41,290 bases of DNA, from contig CABXJR010000006.1 in assembly GCA_902512655.1 (NCBI GenBank), positions 1 through 41,290 on the forward strand. The letters run 5' to 3'. The position numbers were made by a program, and so were the translations under genes. Shown here piece after piece: positions 8,969 to 18,161 of the stretch (positions within the stretch are counted from its first letter, which is position 1; each line of letters starts with the position of its first letter). This DNA is from an uncultured SAR86 cluster bacterium. GTDB lineage: Bacteria > Pseudomonadota > Gammaproteobacteria > Magnimaribacterales > D2472. The notes below the pieces were generated by a model that ran no database searches, had not been told where the DNA came from, and saw only the letters and a program-made list of their open reading frames with translations.

Positions 8969-10707
8969 TGAACAATATTAAACTAATTGCCGCATTAATT
9001 TTTGTTGTAAGTTGCTCATCTGATTCTCCCCAAAGTAAATTTGAATCCTTACTTGATTCAGAGTGGTCTAAAATTGTTAATGATAATCCTGTTTATGCTT
9101 CAAGCATGGGGGATCTTAGTCGAAACACTGAATGGTCTGATACTTCAGTAGAAAATATTTACTCAAATCATCAACATCAATTAAATGTTCTTAATCAATT
9201 AGATGAATTAGATATAAGTAATTTCACTGAGGATAATAAAGTGAATTACTTATTGTTCAAACAACAGTATGAAAATTCCATAGAATCTCATGCATATAAA
9301 ACCTTTTTAATTCCATTTAGTCATAGAGGTGGTATTCAGCTGCAGCATGAAACTACCAGCATAGTCCCCCTCAGAAATAAGCAACACTATTTAGATTGGA
9401 TAGAAAGGATTTCAAAAATAGATGTATTGGTGGATGCAGCAATTGAAAAAGGAAAAATAGGCATTGCCGAAGACATAGTTCCTCCAAGATTTCTCATGCA
9501 AAAAGTTTATAAGCAGATCGAGCTTCAAGCTTTTGTAGAACCAAAAGACAGCCCTTTCTATAGAACATTTCTCGAGATGGATCGATCAATTAACAAGATT
9601 GAAACTGAAGAGATTCAAAAACAAGCTCTTAAGGTTATTAAGTCAAAAGTTATTCCTGCTTATTTAAAACTTCATAGATTTTTTAAAGCTGAATACCTGC
9701 CAGCCTGCAGAACCTCCATCGGCATTAAAGAAATTAAGAATGGGAAAGAATATTATGAATTCTTAGCTAGAAAATTTACAACCACAAACCTGACGCCAAA
9801 AGAAATTCATGAAATAGGTTTAGCTGAAGTTGCCAGAATTAGAGATGAAATGGATGCTATAATTAAAGAGGTTAAATGGGAGGGAAAGTTTAAATCTTTC
9901 TTAGATGACTTACGCACTAATCCTAAATTCTACTATGAGACATCTGAAGAGCTCTTTGAGTCATATCTCGCAACATCAAAAAGTATTGATCCAGAGCTAG
10001 TCAAGCTCTTTAAAGTCCTGCCATCAATGCCTTATGGGTTAAAACCCATTCCAATGGAAAGCGCACCTGACACAACGACAGCATACTATCAACGACCTGC
10101 AGCAGATGGATCTAGAGCAGGTTATTACTATGTAAACTTATATCGTCCTGAGGTAAGGCCAAAATATGAAATAGAAGTCCTTAGTGTCCATGAGGCAATG
10201 CCTGGACATCATCTTCAGATAGCCTTAGCTATGGAATTAGATTTACCTAATTTTAGAAAGTATGGCGGGATCACTGCCTTTGTTGAAGGTTGGGGACTTT
10301 ACAGTGAGAGGCTTGGATATGATCTTGGGTTATATAAAGATCCTTATTCTAGATTTGGTCAACTGACATATGACATGTGGCGAGCAATTAGGCTTGTTGT
10401 AGATACTGGAATGCACTGCTTTGATTGGAGTAGGCAAGATGCAATAAATTATTTCCTAGATAATTCCGCGAAAACCAAACAAGATGTAATGAATGAGGTT
10501 GATAGATACATCAATTGGCCTGGGCAAGCGCTTGCCTACAAAATTGGCCAGATGAAAATACTTGAACTGAGGACCAAGGCAGAATCTGAATTAGGCAACA
10601 GCTTTGATATCAAAGATTTTCATCATGAGGTACTAAAAAGGGGCGCCCTACCGCTTGATATTCTAGAAAAATATATCAATGAATGGATCGATAGCGAATC
10701 TAACTAA
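8968..10707 (+). CDS. DUF885-family lipoprotein (putative metallopeptidase-like)
   Basis: Lipobox-like FVVSC; HEAMPGHHLQIALAMEL (HExxxGHH) and FVEGWGLYSERLG motifs; start overlaps ETF-QO stop (TAATG). Confidence 0.85.
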   Translation: MNNIKLIAALIFVVSCSSDSPQSKFESLLDSEWSKIVNDNPVYASSMGDLSRNTEWSDTSVENIYSNHQHQLNVLNQLDELDISNFTEDNKVNYLLFKQQYENSIESHAYKTFLIPFSHRGGIQLQHETTSIVPLRNKQHYLDWIERISKIDVLVDAAIEKGKIGIAEDIVPPRFLMQKVYKQIELQAFVEPKDSPFYRTFLEMDRSINKIETEEIQKQALKVIKSKVIPAYLKLHRFFKAEYLPACRTSIGIKEIKNGKEYYEFLARKFTTTNLTPKEIHEIGLAEVARIRDEMDAIIKEVKWEGKFKSFLDDLRTNPKFYYETSEELFESYLATSKSIDPELVKLFKVLPSMPYGLKPIPMESAPDTTTAYYQRPAADGSRAGYYYVNLYRPEVRPKYEIEVLSVHEAMPGHHLQIALAMELDLPNFRKYGGITAFVEGWGLYSERLGYDLGLYKDPYSRFGQLTYDMWRAIRLVVDTGMHCFDWSRQDAINYFLDNSAKTKQDVMNEVDRYINWPGQALAYKIGQMKILELRTKAESELGNSFDIKDFHHEVLKRGALPLDILEKYINEWIDSESN

Positions 10708-10739
10708 TTAATCAATCCCCAAAGCTTTAAGTTCTGTAT

Positions 10740-11279
10740 TCAGATTGTTTGTCCCAAGTTAAAGTCGCAATCAAAACTTTTAAGGGTTAACTGATCTGAA
10801 GAACCGTTATCTTGCTTGAGAGCGATTTCTATCAATGAATAATATACAGAGCGAGAGATAAATCCCTCAATATTATTTCTGACATGCACAAATGGAATGT
10901 GCTCATCGCCTATGTTCTTAAGTTCTAGTTTATGATCTTTATCCAGGGGTATAGATAAATCTAAATTTGTTTTTAAAATAATATTTTTATGATCTGAATC
11001 AACTTTATAATCTACTATCATGTATGGAGCTAAGTCTACTTTCACAGGTACTTTTTCAACAGGTGTAACCAAAAAATATTTGTTCTCTTCAAGTTTTAAA
11101 ATCCTAGAAAATAAGATTTTTAATTTGTCTCTGCCAATGATTGAACCTTGATAAAACCAATTGCCTTCCCTATCAATTTTCATCTCGACACCCTCACATA
11201 AATCTGGATTCCAAAGATGTACAGGAGGGTACTTCTCCTCAATTGAGTTTACAGATTGCAAGAGATCAGAGAAGTCCAT
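10740..11279 (-). CDS. DUF1285-family protein
   Basis: PPVHLWNPDLCEGVEMKIDREGNWFYQGSIIGRDKLKILFSRIL. Confidence 0.8.
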   Translation of the reverse strand: MDFSDLLQSVNSIEEKYPPVHLWNPDLCEGVEMKIDREGNWFYQGSIIGRDKLKILFSRILKLEENKYFLVTPVEKVPVKVDLAPYMIVDYKVDSDHKNIILKTNLDLSIPLDKDHKLELKNIGDEHIPFVHVRNNIEGFISRSVYYSLIEIALKQDNGSSDQLTLKSFDCDFNLGQTI

Positions 11280-11874
11280 ACAAAGTTTGCAATAAAATTA
11301 ATAATCCTAATCCAGCAATAAAGGCTGATGAAGCAAACTGGATATTATCAGAATGCTTATTAAATATATCACCCAATGAGTGGTGAGTTAATGCATAAGT
11401 CACAAAAGAAAACCATGCTGCAGTAATGAGTGGGAAATATAACAAATAGATGATAGACATTAACGAACTTGGATCAAGATTTATAAAAGAGAACAAAGAA
11501 ACAGTAAATAAAAATGCTTTTATATTTAATAAATTAGTTACCAAACCAATCACAAAAGGATTTTTAAATATGACCTTTGTTTCATCAGATTTAGATGATT
11601 TTTTTGAAATAAAAAAGCTAATTCCAAGATAAAGCAAATATAAAGCCCCCAAACATTTAACAAAAAACTTAGCTTCTTCAGAGGTGTAAATTAATAATGA
11701 AATTCCAGAAATAGCAAAAAAACAGTGTATAAATATACCAAAACCTATACCTAGAGCTGTAAGAATTCCCTGGGTTCTGCCTTTAGCAAACGATTGATGA
11801 AAAATAATGGCAGTATCTGGACCGGGTGACATTACGGCTAATAAATGAGCTAAAGCTGCTGAAAAGAAGATCAT
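11266..11874 (-). CDS. LysE/RhtB-family exporter
   Basis: LAVMSPGPDTAIIFHQSFAKGRTQGILTALGIGFG; multiple TM helices. Confidence 0.88.
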   Translation of the reverse strand: MIFFSAALAHLLAVMSPGPDTAIIFHQSFAKGRTQGILTALGIGFGIFIHCFFAISGISLLIYTSEEAKFFVKCLGALYLLYLGISFFISKKSSKSDETKVIFKNPFVIGLVTNLLNIKAFLFTVSLFSFINLDPSSLMSIIYLLYFPLITAAWFSFVTYALTHHSLGDIFNKHSDNIQFASSAFIAGLGLLILLQTLYGLL

Positions 11875-12839
11875 GATGAAATGATCTCAGGCTCTATTTC
11901 TAATTCAACATTAAATTTATTAAATATTTTTATTACAATCTGATCTAGCAAATTCTTTACATCATCAAATGATGCTTTGCCATTATTGATAACTACAAGT
12001 GAGTGATACTCATAGATACGCAAAGTTTCAGGGATGCTTAATTCAGGCTTGATAAGCTCGATTAATCTAGCTGCACTCAGTTTAGTCATTCCATTGTCTT
12101 GCTCCCACCTATGCCCAATTAAAAAATTTCTATCAAAATCATTGGTTTTTACTAAAGGATTTTTAAAAATGCTACCGACATTTGGCTCTAACCGCGGATC
12201 AGGCAATTTAGAATTTCTTATATTTCTTACAGACTCAGAAAGCAATTGTGGGGTAAGAGAATTTGTATCAATAGAATTATCTATTAAATAATTAGCTAAA
12301 GCTGGGTAACTTAAATTGGGCTCAAATCTTTTATGAAAAATAAAATTAACTTTTAAAATAATATAATTATTTGATTTAAAGATTGAATTTCGATATTCAA
12401 ATTTACATTCCTCCCTTTCAATGGTTTCTTGTTGCTGTGTAAGCAAATTAAAACATTCAACACTATGAATAAATGAACTGACCTCAACTCCATATGCACC
12501 AATATTTTGAACAGGCGCGGCACCCACAGATCCAGGAATATGAGTTAAATTTTCTATTCCGTATAAATTATTGTTTAAGCAGTATTCAATAAAATCAGCC
12601 CAATCCACTCCCCCGCCTACTGAAAGGTAATCTTCATACATTTTTATATCTTTAAAATTAACTTGAACAATAGTTTTATCAATATCTTTGTTCAATATTA
12701 CGTTTGTACAAGCGCCAAGAATTAATATCGAGTTATCTTTGATTGAATCTAATTTAGATAAATCCTCAGAAGTGTCTATGCTTAAGAAATTTTTTGCATT
12801 TACTGTTAAGCCAAAAGAGTTAGGAATAAGCATAATCAA
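11871..12839 (-). CDS. murB: UDP-N-acetylenolpyruvoylglucosamine reductase MurB
   Basis: ILGACTNVIL, GIENLTHIPGSVGAAPVQNIGAYGVEVSSFI, PNVGSIFKNP. Confidence 0.93.
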   Translation of the reverse strand: MIMLIPNSFGLTVNAKNFLSIDTSEDLSKLDSIKDNSILILGACTNVILNKDIDKTIVQVNFKDIKMYEDYLSVGGGVDWADFIEYCLNNNLYGIENLTHIPGSVGAAPVQNIGAYGVEVSSFIHSVECFNLLTQQQETIEREECKFEYRNSIFKSNNYIILKVNFIFHKRFEPNLSYPALANYLIDNSIDTNSLTPQLLSESVRNIRNSKLPDPRLEPNVGSIFKNPLVKTNDFDRNFLIGHRWEQDNGMTKLSAARLIELIKPELSIPETLRIYEYHSLVVINNGKASFDDVKNLLDQIVIKIFNKFNVELEIEPEIISS

Positions 12840-13573
12840 TCATTCTTCTTAGCAAATGCTCTCGCGACCTCTAAATCTTCGGGAGTATCAATACCAATAG
12901 GAGCTTCACATTTAAAATCTTGTACAAAGATATCAAATCCATTATCTAAAAAACGTAATTGTTCTAATTTCTCTGATTCTTCATTTGCGGTTGGCTTGAG
13001 CGCACTTAATGCTTGAAGAGTTTTATTGGTGTAAGCGTATATCCCAAGATGCTTCAAATGATTTTGAGAGCCTTCGTTAGGTGAGTTTGGTATAACGGAC
13101 CTAGAAAAGTACATGGCTTTTTTTGAAACTGATCTAACAACTTTCACCTCATGAGGGCTATTTATATCCATATTATCTGTAAATTTAATGCATGCTGTAG
13201 ATATGGGAAAATCATCGCTTAAAAGCGTAGGTAGTTGATTGATGATCTCTAAAGGCATGAAGGGTTCATCTCCTTGAAGATTAACAACTGGGACATCATC
13301 TGGTAAATCAAGTGTTTTTGCAGCTTCAGCAATTCTATCCATGCCAGAAACATGATCTGATGAAGTCATCACGACATTCGAACCGCAGGATCTACAATGG
13401 TCTGCTATATCTGTGCTATCAGTTGCAATATAAACACTTGCAGCATTAGATGAATTTGCTAAATCTATGATGTGAGAAATTACAGTGCTCTCATTAATCA
13501 GCGCTAATGGTTTATTAGGTAAACGAGTAGAGCCGGCCCTAGCCGGGACAATAATTACAAAAGAATCAGTCAT
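12836..13573 (-). CDS. kdsB: 3-deoxy-manno-octulosonate cytidylyltransferase KdsB
   Basis: VIIVPARAGSTRLPNKPL, VVNLQGDEPFMP, HLKHLGIYAYT. Confidence 0.94.
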   Translation of the reverse strand: MTDSFVIIVPARAGSTRLPNKPLALINESTVISHIIDLANSSNAASVYIATDSTDIADHCRSCGSNVVMTSSDHVSGMDRIAEAAKTLDLPDDVPVVNLQGDEPFMPLEIINQLPTLLSDDFPISTACIKFTDNMDINSPHEVKVVRSVSKKAMYFSRSVIPNSPNEGSQNHLKHLGIYAYTNKTLQALSALKPTANEESEKLEQLRFLDNGFDIFVQDFKCEAPIGIDTPEDLEVARAFAKKND

Positions 13574-13730
13574 TCAAGGAAAAAATTCTTTCCTCAATCA
13601 TTCTAGGGATATCGTCTTCAACTGGATAGCCAATATTGCACTGAGAACACTCCAAATGATTCTCTTTATCAATTAGTTTTGACTTGCATCTAATGCATCC
13701 CATAATATTTAAAATATCCTTATCTATCAT
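13566..13730 (-). CDS. Trm112/YcaR-family zinc-ribbon protein (54 aa; not in the supplied ORF track)
   Basis: MIDKDILNIMGCIRCKSKLIDKENHLECSQCNIGYPVEDDIPRMIEERIFSLND; CxxC...CxxC and 'YPVEDDIPRMI'; located between lpxK and kdsB as ycaR is elsewhere. Confidence 0.88.
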   Translation of the reverse strand: MIDKDILNIMGCIRCKSKLIDKENHLECSQCNIGYPVEDDIPRMIEERIFSLND

Positions 13731-16476
13731 TTAACTTCTCCTCTAGCCTATCAACAAACTGGGATTCTATTTTAGACTCAATACTAAGATACCAAATCTT
13801 TGAGTTATTAAAATGTTTACATTTAGAAGCATCTTTCTCAGTCATTAAAATAGGAAGATGATCAAGATAATATAAGTCCCTTTTATTATATTTATGATGA
13901 TCGGGAAATGGATTTTTATCAAACTCAAAACCTAACCTTAACAATAAATCAAAAAACCTATTCGGATTACCAACTCCGGCAATCGCATGGACTTGATTAT
14001 GCATAGGCCACTTATCTACAGAATACTCTTTACCAGAATTTAAGTGAATGAATTTAGCAGGACTAAGGGTCATTAAAATTTCATCTCCTTCTGTTGGGCC
14101 ACCATTGTTAACAATAAAATCAACTTCTGAAAGTCTAGACTTAGGCTCCCTGAGTGGGCCTGCAGGAAAAGCCAAACCATTTCCTAGCCTTCTTGCTCCA
14201 TCAATGACAGCAATTTCAATATCCCTGCCCATTGCATAATGCTGAAGGCCATCATCAGAAATAATTACATCCACATTATGTTTGTCTTGCAATTTTCTTG
14301 CTGCCCTAGACCTATTTTTATCAATAAAAAATGGGATATTTAATTTAGCTAAAATTTGAGCTTCATCTCCCGTTTGTTTGTATGTGGTTTCAGAAGTAAC
14401 TTCTAGCGTTCCAGAATACTTACCACCATACCCCCTGCTTACTAGTCCAGGTTTAAAGCCTCGTTTAGCTAGTTCATTTGCAATAAATTTAACTAAAGGG
14501 GTTTTGCCGGTTCCGCCCATTGAAATATTGCCAACAACAATAATAGGTTTAGAGGAGTTCCAAACTTTTTTAGGGTTCCTTATGTAAGAATTCCTTCGTA
14601 CCTTAACCAAGGATGAAAATAATAAAGTAAGTGGAGCCAAAATATATAACCAAAAGCTTTTGTTGTACCAGGCATCAATTAGATAGCCTTGCTGAGATGG
14701 CTCTTCAGTAAATGTTGGAAGGTACTCCTTGCTAACAGATTTTTTTGATGGCTTTTTTGGATCTCCAGAATCATTGAATTTATTTTGATATAGGCTCTTG
14801 TAGATACCATCCTGATCTAATAACTCATCATGAGTTCCTGACTCAGCAACTGAACCATTATCTAAAACTATAATTTTGTCTGCATTTTCAATAGTTGAAA
14901 GTCTATGAGCAATAACGATAGTGGTTCTATTATTTATTAATTGCTCTATTGCCTCTTGCACAATTAATTCAGATTCATTATCTAGCGCTGAAGTAGCTTC
15001 ATCTAAGATAATAATTGGTGAATCTTTATAAAAGGCTCTAGCTATTGCTATTCTTTGTCGTTGACCGCCAGATAACAAGACACCATCATCGCCTATTTCA
15101 GATTTAAAGCCCTCCGGAAGCCTTGAAATAAACTCATTGCAGCCAGATATTTTAGCTGCCTCTTTTAATTTTGCTTGATCAATATCGTTATCACCATAGG
15201 CAATATTTTTTTCAATGGTGTCATTAAATAAAGTTGGTGATTGATTGACTATTGAGATGGATTTTCGGAGATGGGATAACTGATAATCTAATATACTTAC
15301 ATCATCTATAGAGATTTTTCCCGAGTAATCAGAATAAAACCTTGAAATCAAATTAGCAATTGTCGATTTCCCTGATCCAGATTTCCCAACAATAGCAATT
15401 GTTTCATTTTGAATAATTTCAAAATTTAAATTATCTAAGACAGATTCTTTGGAGTTATATGCAAAAGAAACATCTGAAAACGTAATATTTCCTATAATAT
15501 CTGAGTCTAACTCGCCTGTGTCTTGTTCTTCTTTTGCGTCCAATTGATCAAAAATTTCTACGGCTGCTGCTAACCCTTTTTGAATTACAGCATTAATATT
15601 TGAAAGTTGCCTAATCGGTTTTGCCATTAATCCCGCTGCAGTTATAAAAGCAACAAAATCTTCAGCGCTTAGCTCTATACCTAGTTGTGAGCCCAATGCA
15701 AAATAAGCAACAATAGATAATGAAACTGAAACTAGAAGCTGAATAATAGGTGTTGCTAAATTGCTGGTTGCTTCAAGTTTTAAATTTTGATTTTTATTTG
15801 AAGCATTGGCAGCTAGGAATCTATCTTTTTCATATTTTTCAGCATTAAATGACTTAATTTCTAGATTTCCATCAACTGCTTCAGATGCAAGATGGGTTAC
15901 ATCCCCCATGGCTGTTTGAATTCTTTTCGCCAATTTTCTTAATCGTCGACCAGCAACATATACTATTAATGCTATAAATGGGGTGGTGATTAACAAGAGC
16001 AGTGTTAACTTCCAGTTTAAAGTAAGCATATAGGCTAGTAAACCGACAAGAAGAAACCCCTCTCTTACGAAAGTCTTAATAGCATTTGAGGCAGCACCTG
16101 AAACTTGCGTAGTGGTAAAAGTAATTCTATTAATCAGTTGGCCTGATTGATTTTGATCAAAGAAATTCTTAGGAAGGTTAATTAGTTTTGAGAATAGCTC
16201 AGATCTAAGATCATGGACAATGCCGAACCCAACCCTAGACATAAAATAATTACCAATAAAAAAGCCTGAACCTCTTCCCATTGCAATAAAAATTAATGCT
16301 AGGACAAGATATATGCTGAAATCATCTTGATCAGAATTGATATATTCAATAATTCTTCTAATCCATTCAACAGCAGCAATGTCTGCCGATGCAAAAAGAA
16401 TAAAGCCAAAGATACTTAAGATAAATGAAAATTTAAATCTAAAGGTATACGAAAATAGTCTCTTTAAGGGATTCAT
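13720..16476 (-). CDS. msbA-lpxK: MsbA (lipid A ABC flippase) - LpxK (tetraacyldisaccharide 4'-kinase) fusion
   Basis: One 918-aa ORF: ABC TMD/NBD (VGKSGSGKSTIANLI, LLSGGQRQRIAIARA, IIILDEATSALD) followed by full LpxK (YLIDAWYNKSFWLYILAPL, IIVVGNISMGGTGKTPLV, SRGYGGKYSG, DDGLQHYAMGRDIEI, FPAGPLREP, AIAGVGNPNRFFDLL, FPDHHKY, LMTEKDASKC). Confidence 0.93.
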   Translation of the reverse strand: MNPLKRLFSYTFRFKFSFILSIFGFILFASADIAAVEWIRRIIEYINSDQDDFSIYLVLALIFIAMGRGSGFFIGNYFMSRVGFGIVHDLRSELFSKLINLPKNFFDQNQSGQLINRITFTTTQVSGAASNAIKTFVREGFLLVGLLAYMLTLNWKLTLLLLITTPFIALIVYVAGRRLRKLAKRIQTAMGDVTHLASEAVDGNLEIKSFNAEKYEKDRFLAANASNKNQNLKLEATSNLATPIIQLLVSVSLSIVAYFALGSQLGIELSAEDFVAFITAAGLMAKPIRQLSNINAVIQKGLAAAVEIFDQLDAKEEQDTGELDSDIIGNITFSDVSFAYNSKESVLDNLNFEIIQNETIAIVGKSGSGKSTIANLISRFYSDYSGKISIDDVSILDYQLSHLRKSISIVNQSPTLFNDTIEKNIAYGDNDIDQAKLKEAAKISGCNEFISRLPEGFKSEIGDDGVLLSGGQRQRIAIARAFYKDSPIIILDEATSALDNESELIVQEAIEQLINNRTTIVIAHRLSTIENADKIIVLDNGSVAESGTHDELLDQDGIYKSLYQNKFNDSGDPKKPSKKSVSKEYLPTFTEEPSQQGYLIDAWYNKSFWLYILAPLTLLFSSLVKVRRNSYIRNPKKVWNSSKPIIVVGNISMGGTGKTPLVKFIANELAKRGFKPGLVSRGYGGKYSGTLEVTSETTYKQTGDEAQILAKLNIPFFIDKNRSRAARKLQDKHNVDVIISDDGLQHYAMGRDIEIAVIDGARRLGNGLAFPAGPLREPKSRLSEVDFIVNNGGPTEGDEILMTLSPAKFIHLNSGKEYSVDKWPMHNQVHAIAGVGNPNRFFDLLLRLGFEFDKNPFPDHHKYNKRDLYYLDHLPILMTEKDASKCKHFNNSKIWYLSIESKIESQFVDRLEEKLNDR

Positions 16477-16478
16477 GA

Positions 16479-16883
16479 CTAATCAGTATAAGTTTTAATC
16501 TGTATGTTTTGAAATCCCAACTGTTGCAGACCATCCATTAAGCTTATGACCCACTGATGATAGGCTTTGCTTTCTATAGAGAGAACAACAACTTCTGATT
16601 TAGAAAAGGTTGCAGAAACTCCAGCCATTAATTTATCAATCTCTGTCATGGAAAATTGTTGATTATTAATTATGAGTACTCCTGATTCTAATAAAATAAT
16701 ATTTTGAGAGTTATTTGATAGAGCTGATGTAAATGATTTAGATTCAGGAAGGTCTAAAGTTAGATATTGGTTTGTTTCTATTTTTGATGTAACAACAAAA
16801 AAAATCACAAGAAGAAAAACAATATCTATCAAGGGCGTAATTTCAATTGAAAGAGCTCTTTCTTTATTATTATAAAATTTCAT
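16479..16883 (-). CDS. exbD: ExbD/TolR-family biopolymer transport protein
   Basis: [26 protein letters not shown]. Confidence 0.88.
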   Translation of the reverse strand: MKFYNNKERALSIEITPLIDIVFLLVIFFVVTSKIETNQYLTLDLPESKSFTSALSNNSQNIILLESGVLIINNQQFSMTEIDKLMAGVSATFSKSEVVVLSIESKAYHQWVISLMDGLQQLGFQNIQIKTYTD

Positions 16884-17482
16884 TTTTTATATAGAAAATC
16901 TAAATAAATTGACGTATTAGCTTGCAAGATTGACATCAAAATTACAGTTTTTTGCTCAAAATATCTATAAAAAACAATAGCTGGTACTGCAATAATTAAC
17001 CCAAAAGCAGTTGTGATTAAAGCTTCTGAAATTCCGGCTGCAAGCAAATCTGTATTTGCAGAGCCATTCACGTCAATATTACTAAAAACGGTTATCATCC
17101 CAACAACAGTTCCTAGAAGTCCCAGCAAAGGACTAATGCTTGCTATTGTGCTCAGCATCGATAAATTTCGTTCAAGGAGTAATTTAATTTCTGAAGCTTT
17201 CTCTTCGGCTTTTATCTCAACAAACTCTCTTGAATTTAAACGGTATTGATAACAATGCTGTAGCAAATCACCTAATTGAGATGTTGCTGCAATTTGTTGC
17301 TGATTTTGAGTGTGAAAAGAATCTTTTTGAATTAAATTTTGCGCCTGTCTTAACAATCCTTTTGGTGCAACCAACCTCCTCTGCAAAAACCAAAGTCTCT
17401 CAAGCACTATTGAAATAAGTAAGATAGAACAAACAAGCAAAGGCCAGATAAACCATCCACCGGATAATAATAAATTATTCAT
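16880..17482 (-). CDS. exbB: MotA/TolQ/ExbB proton channel family protein
   Basis: [27 protein letters not shown]...[25 protein letters not shown]. Confidence 0.88.
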   Translation of the reverse strand: MNNLLLSGGWFIWPLLVCSILLISIVLERLWFLQRRLVAPKGLLRQAQNLIQKDSFHTQNQQQIAATSQLGDLLQHCYQYRLNSREFVEIKAEEKASEIKLLLERNLSMLSTIASISPLLGLLGTVVGMITVFSNIDVNGSANTDLLAAGISEALITTAFGLIIAVPAIVFYRYFEQKTVILMSILQANTSIYLDFLYKK

Positions 17483-17483
17483 T

Positions 17484-18161
17484 TTATGCTGACTTTAAAT
17501 CTCCATTCTCAATACGAAATACTTTGTCCAGTTTACCAGCATAATTTAAGTCATGAGTTGCAACCACAATACCTATATTATGATTTTGAGCTAATTTAAT
17601 AGTTAAGTTTTGAATTACTTCAGCATTCTCATGATCTAAGTTGCCGGTTGGCTCATCCATTAATACAAATTTTGGTTCATGGACCACAGCTCTCGCAATA
17701 GCAACACGTTGTCGCTCACCCCCTGAAAGCATATATGGGTACTTATCTTGTAATGCAGCAATTCCAAGCTCATCAAGAATCTGCATGATTTGTTTAGAGT
17801 TTTCATCCACTTTCTTATTATTGGCAATCTTAAAAACTAGATTACAGTTTTCAAATACGGTTAGATCATCTAACAAATAATGAAATTGGTATGCATAGCC
17901 AAATAAATTACCCCTCATAAAATTAAAATTCTTTGCATTATTAGATGATAGATTGATGTCATTGAAATAAATATTGCCCTGGTCAGGCATCTCCAATCCA
18001 GCAAGAATTTGCAAAAGTGTTGTTTTGCCACTTCCAGAATAGCCAATAACCCCAATTGAATCGCCCTCGGAAATAGAAAATGAGATATTTGATAAGACCT
18101 CAGTTTGATGGTCTCCCGATTGATAAGTTTTACTAATATTTGAGGCTGTAAGTTTATTCAT
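17484..18161 (-). CDS. lolD: Lipoprotein-releasing ABC transporter ATP-binding protein LolD
   Basis: Walker [52 protein letters not shown]. Confidence 0.92.
   Translation of the reverse strand: MNKLTASNISKTYQSGDHQTEVLSNISFSISEGDSIGVIGYSGSGKTTLLQILAGLEMPDQGNIYFNDINLSSNNAKNFNFMRGNLFGYAYQFHYLLDDLTVFENCNLVFKIANNKKVDENSKQIMQILDELGIAALQDKYPYMLSGGERQRVAIARAVVHEPKFVLMDEPTGNLDHENAEVIQNLTIKLAQNHNIGIVVATHDLNYAGKLDKVFRIENGDLKSA

Noticed and set aside
8778-8981. 67-aa plus-strand ORF overlapping the ETF-QO 3' end
   Set aside because: Out-of-frame shadow of the conserved 4Fe-4S C-terminus of ETF-QO.
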